Positions 62,500 through 64,000 of a stretch of 64,000 bases of DNA are shown in pieces (position 1 is the first letter of the stretch; each line of letters begins with the position of its first letter). The translations under genes were made by a program, and so were the position numbers. The notes below the pieces were generated by a model that had not been told where the DNA came from, did no database searches, and was given only the letters and a program-made list of their open reading frames with translations. Source of the DNA: Nitratireductor kimnyeongensis. GTDB lineage: Bacteria > Pseudomonadota > Alphaproteobacteria > Rhizobiales > Rhizobiaceae. The stretch is taken from the NCBI RefSeq assembly GCF_019891395.1, contig NZ_CP078143.1:2493001-2557000 (forward strand). Reading direction: 5' to 3'.

Positions 62500-62782
62500 C
62501 GCCCTTCTCCATCCATTCGGCAGCGGCGCGGAGGTGGCCGACTGTGATCACGTCACCAATCGAGGCGCACGGGTCTAGGTCAGGGGCTGTGAGCACATTC
62601 GCGAACGGCTCAATCACCTTCTCAGCTTCCGCCAGCTTGGCGCGCAGGCGTTCGATCTCAGCGGCGGCTTCAAATGGCGCGTCGTCTCGAATAAGTTCTT
62701 CTGTCGCGCTTGAGGCGATAATATCGTCCGCGTGGCGCGCCCATGTTCCCGGCCTTTTCAGCCGTTCAATCAGGTCAGCCAT
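62492..62782 (-). CDS. phage-type coiled-coil hypothetical protein
   Basis: A 96-residue protein with an Ead/Ea22-like look: MADLIERLKRPGTWARHADD at the start, a short coiled coil (FEAAAEIERLRAKLAEAEKV near residues 38-57) and LRAAAEWMEKGDE at the end. Proteins of this composition are frequent early genes of prophages. The ATG at 62782 overlaps the previous stop (TGATG) and has GGAGGG upstream; a GTG three bases earlier is the alternative. No function can be given. Confidence 0.6.
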   Translation of the reverse strand: MADLIERLKRPGTWARHADDIIASSATEELIRDDAPFEAAAEIERLRAKLAEAEKVIEPFANVLTAPDLDPCASIGDVITVGHLRAAAEWMEKGDE

Positions 62783-63000
62783 CACGCAGCCCTCCGCTTC
62801 GCGCTGTCGTTCCGGCGCGCGCTACCGCGTCGCGGGCGCACCGGCATGCCTGTAATTTCGGCAACCTCGCGCGCAACCTGGCGCAGCTTGCGATCGGCCG
62901 GCGTTCCTGCATTCGCCTTGGCAACGGAAAGGACGCCCGCGTAAGACGTGCCCTGCGCGATGAACTCTGCAGCTGTAAGGATGGGATAAATCGTCGTCAT
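62782..63000 (-). CDS. small basic phage-type protein
   Basis: A 72-residue protein starting MTTIYPILTAAEFIAQGTSY, helical, with a very basic C-terminus (RPRRGSARRNDSAKRRAA) that could touch nucleic acid. AGGAGCACCAC precedes the ATG at 63000. The stop overlaps the next start. No family recognised. Confidence 0.55.
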   Translation of the reverse strand: MTTIYPILTAAEFIAQGTSYAGVLSVAKANAGTPADRKLRQVAREVAEITGMPVRPRRGSARRNDSAKRRAA

Positions 63001-63027
63001 GTGGTGCTCCTGTGGTGTGGTGTGTGG

Positions 63028-63141
63028 TTAGGCGTAGAGGCAAAGCAACCCATAAGCAGCCGTGCAAAACGCGGCCATTGCGATTGCTGCGGCGATGTCC
63101 TGCAATAAGCAGATCGCCGCTTCCCATTTGTCGGTGATCAC
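63028..63141 (-). CDS. 37-residue membrane peptide, GTG start
   Basis: Reads MITDKWEAAICLLQDIAAAI then AMAAFCTAAYGLLCLYA (start residue from GTG). Most of it is one hydrophobic helix, so it is probably a single-pass inner-membrane peptide. GAGGAGGTGGGG directly upstream is a strong ribosome-binding site, and the GTG overlaps the stop of the preceding frame (GTGA), the same coupling seen along this operon. Too short for family assignment. Confidence 0.5.
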   Translation of the reverse strand: MITDKWEAAICLLQDIAAAIAMAAFCTAAYGLLCLYA

Positions 63142-63351
63142 AGCCCCACCTCCTCAACGAAGCCGGCGAGGCGGCTATCGGCGCACGTGGCGCTCATGCG
63201 GCTGGCGGGCATGCCTTGTGCGGCAAGGTCGTCGAAAAGCTGCTCCATGGCCTGCTGGCAGCTGTGCTCAGTGACATACTGCCCGGCCAGCAACTTCGGC
63301 ACTAACGTCTGGCTGTCCCGCCAGAAAAACGACTAGGAAAATCTTGGTCAT
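63138..63351 (-). pseudogene. possible frameshifted first gene of the element's leftward operon
   Basis: From the ATG at 63351 (GAGGAAG upstream) the frame gives MTKIFLVVFLAGQPDVSAEV and stops at 63268 after 27 residues, a signal-peptide-like start without a body. A +1 shift joins the frame AGQYVTEHSCQQAMEQLFDD to LAGFVEEVGL ending at 63138, where its stop overlaps the next GTG. That downstream frame has no good start of its own except a GTG at 63302 without a ribosome-binding site. Either one base was gained, or two small genes overlap, or a +1 shift is used. I cannot decide. Confidence 0.4.
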
Positions 63352-63385
63352 TGGTTCTTCCTCGGTGGTGGTGTGGTTGTAGGTA

Positions 63386-63414
63386 GATATATGCGTTTTC
63401 GCATATCAAGTCAA
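63386..63414 (-). promoter_or_regulatory. promoter of the leftward operon with operator in the spacer
   Basis: On the minus strand TTGACT (63414-63409) and TATATC (63391-63386) are separated by exactly 17 bp. The spacer region holds the dyad ATATGCG-AAAA-CGCATAT (63389-63406), so a bound repressor would cover both promoter boxes. A further TATGCGTTTT occurs at 63452-63461. Transcription would start about 30 bp before the ATG at 63351. Confidence 0.62.
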
Positions 63415-63416
63415 TC

Positions 63417-63450
63417 AAAAAAATGCGCATTCGAATATCCGAATGCGCAT
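63417..63450 (-). terminator. terminator after the repressor gene
   Basis: On the minus strand ATGCGCATTCG (63450-63440) pairs with CGAATGCGCAT (63433-63423) across a 6-nt loop, followed by seven T. It lies 32 bp after the repressor stop. Its ATGCG ends resemble the operator half-sites next door, so it might also bind the repressor. Confidence 0.75.
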
Positions 63451-63482
63451 CTATGCGTTTTAGCGTTTTTCTGTGTGCTCGA

Positions 63483-64000
63483 TTATGGAGCCTGCGTCAC
63501 CGCAAACCTTACAATTCCAGTGACCGTAACTTCCTCAGATTCTCCGTTATCAAGCGCCAACGGTGCCTGATGCTTGGGATCGTATGAACGCGGCCAGAGC
63601 CAGCGCCTTCCTTCTCCGTCGACTACAAACTCTTTTAGTGTGGCTTCGTATAGGCCATCACGGTTGCGTCTGTTCACCAATACATACTGTCCGTTCTTGG
63701 GCTCTATGCCATTCAGGATGGTTGGCTGAACGTATACAACCGTACCCTCGCCATAAATTTTATTCATTGACGACCCGCGGACACGAAATCCTTTCACATC
63801 TACATTCTCCAGACCCAATGGCGGCGTCAAAGCCACTTCGATTTGATCATCGTGTTCCCATTCTATCGCTTCCATCCAGACACCTGCTTGAACTTCCCCA
63901 ACAATACGGTACGTCCGCGGCGGCGATCCTCCAGCCCCTAGAGGAACCACTTCTTCGAGGCCACGTCCGGCCGTTCCCGCCAGTTTGTTTATTCGGTCCC
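63483..64000 (-). CDS. S24-family (LexA/CI-like) repressor, 5' end missing
   Basis: The C-terminal 172 residues of a self-cleaving repressor. The probable cleavage site Ala-Gly lies in VGEVQAGVW. The catalytic Ser is in FRVRGSSMNKIYGEG, and the Lys probably in YEATLKEFVVD, as expected for the Ser-Lys pair of S24 peptidases. The C-terminal strand VTVTGIVRFAV is also typical. The frame stays open through the right edge (DRINKLAGTAGRGLEEVVPL), so the GTG at 63950 is not the real start; a DNA-binding domain should lie outside. It likely represses the promoter at 63386-63414 and yields to RecA during DNA damage. Confidence 0.85.
   Translation of the reverse strand, partial: DRINKLAGTAGRGLEEVVPLGAGGSPPRTYRIVGEVQAGVWMEAIEWEHDDQIEVALTPPLGLENVDVKGFRVRGSSMNKIYGEGTVVYVQPTILNGIEPKNGQYVLVNRRNRDGLYEATLKEFVVDGEGRRWLWPRSYDPKHQAPLALDNGESEEVTVTGIVRFAVTQAP

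Noticed and set aside
63483..63950. GTG at 63950 as the repressor start
   Set aside because: The frame stays open to the right edge and the DNA-binding domain is missing, so the gene begins outside the window.

Overview
The window is chromosomal DNA from an alphaproteobacterium of the Hyphomicrobiales (Rhizobiales), most like the Phyllobacteriaceae/Brucellaceae side of the order. The evidence is high-GC codon use, the murA - DUF2948 - UPF0262 - phosphatase - infA - maf - yacG gene run, the zwf-pgl-edd order, a PdhS-like soluble histidine kinase, an exact Irr-type iron control element, CtrA-type boxes, and a tRNA-His with the alphaproteobacterial G1:U72/A73 identity. Genus cannot be fixed by eye.

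Layout. 1-3.4 kb: proC (cut by the window edge), a Bcr/CflA efflux pump and a short Hsp70 (YegD type). 3.5-11.6 kb: a surface-polysaccharide block with three glycosyltransferases, a DUF6492-like protein, a flippase and a very long GumC/Wzz-type protein. 11.8-15 kb: folD, a GlxA-type regulator and a DUF2254 membrane protein. 15-19 kb: edd, pgl and zwf (Entner-Doudoroff entry). 19.3-26.4 kb: aldehyde dehydrogenase, SDR and SLC13 permease, convergent with puuB-puuA across a 28-bp inverted repeat. 26.4-30.5 kb: a degenerate receiver protein, then aceA divergent from a ScfR/RamB-type regulator across an array of TGTAAA sites. 31.6-37.2 kb: a second glutamine-synthetase-like ligase plus potFGHI. With puuA and puuB this forms a polyamine uptake and gamma-glutamylation region. 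37-41.6 kb: AsmA, acetoacetate-CoA ligase and a candidate small RNA. 41.6-44.6 kb: Fe(III) transporter genes fbpA-fbpB with an Irr box but no ATPase gene. 44.6-49 kb: the PdhS-like kinase with a consensus CtrA site, divergent from a phasin. 49-54.6 kb: tRNA-His, two unrecognised genes, a diguanylate cyclase, xseA, and a LysR regulator divergent from a DUF1127 gene. 54.6-59 kb: the conserved yacG-maf-infA-...-murA run, lacking the hisD often found inside it.

59.3 kb to the right edge: an integrative element or prophage inserted at tRNA-Thr(GGT). It has a terminator, a tyrosine integrase, an excisionase-like HTH protein, a chain of translationally coupled small genes, a promoter whose -35/-10 spacer is an inverted repeat, and an S24-type (LexA/CI-like) repressor that runs off the window.

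Several parts fit a carbon and polyamine economy: polyamine uptake and catabolism, glyoxylate shunt control, acetoacetate activation and PHB-granule phasin. The phasin and aceA upstream regions share the 10-mer TTGCAATGCA. I found no clearly new multi-gene system. The best leads are the regulatory sites and the left arm of the tRNA-Thr element.
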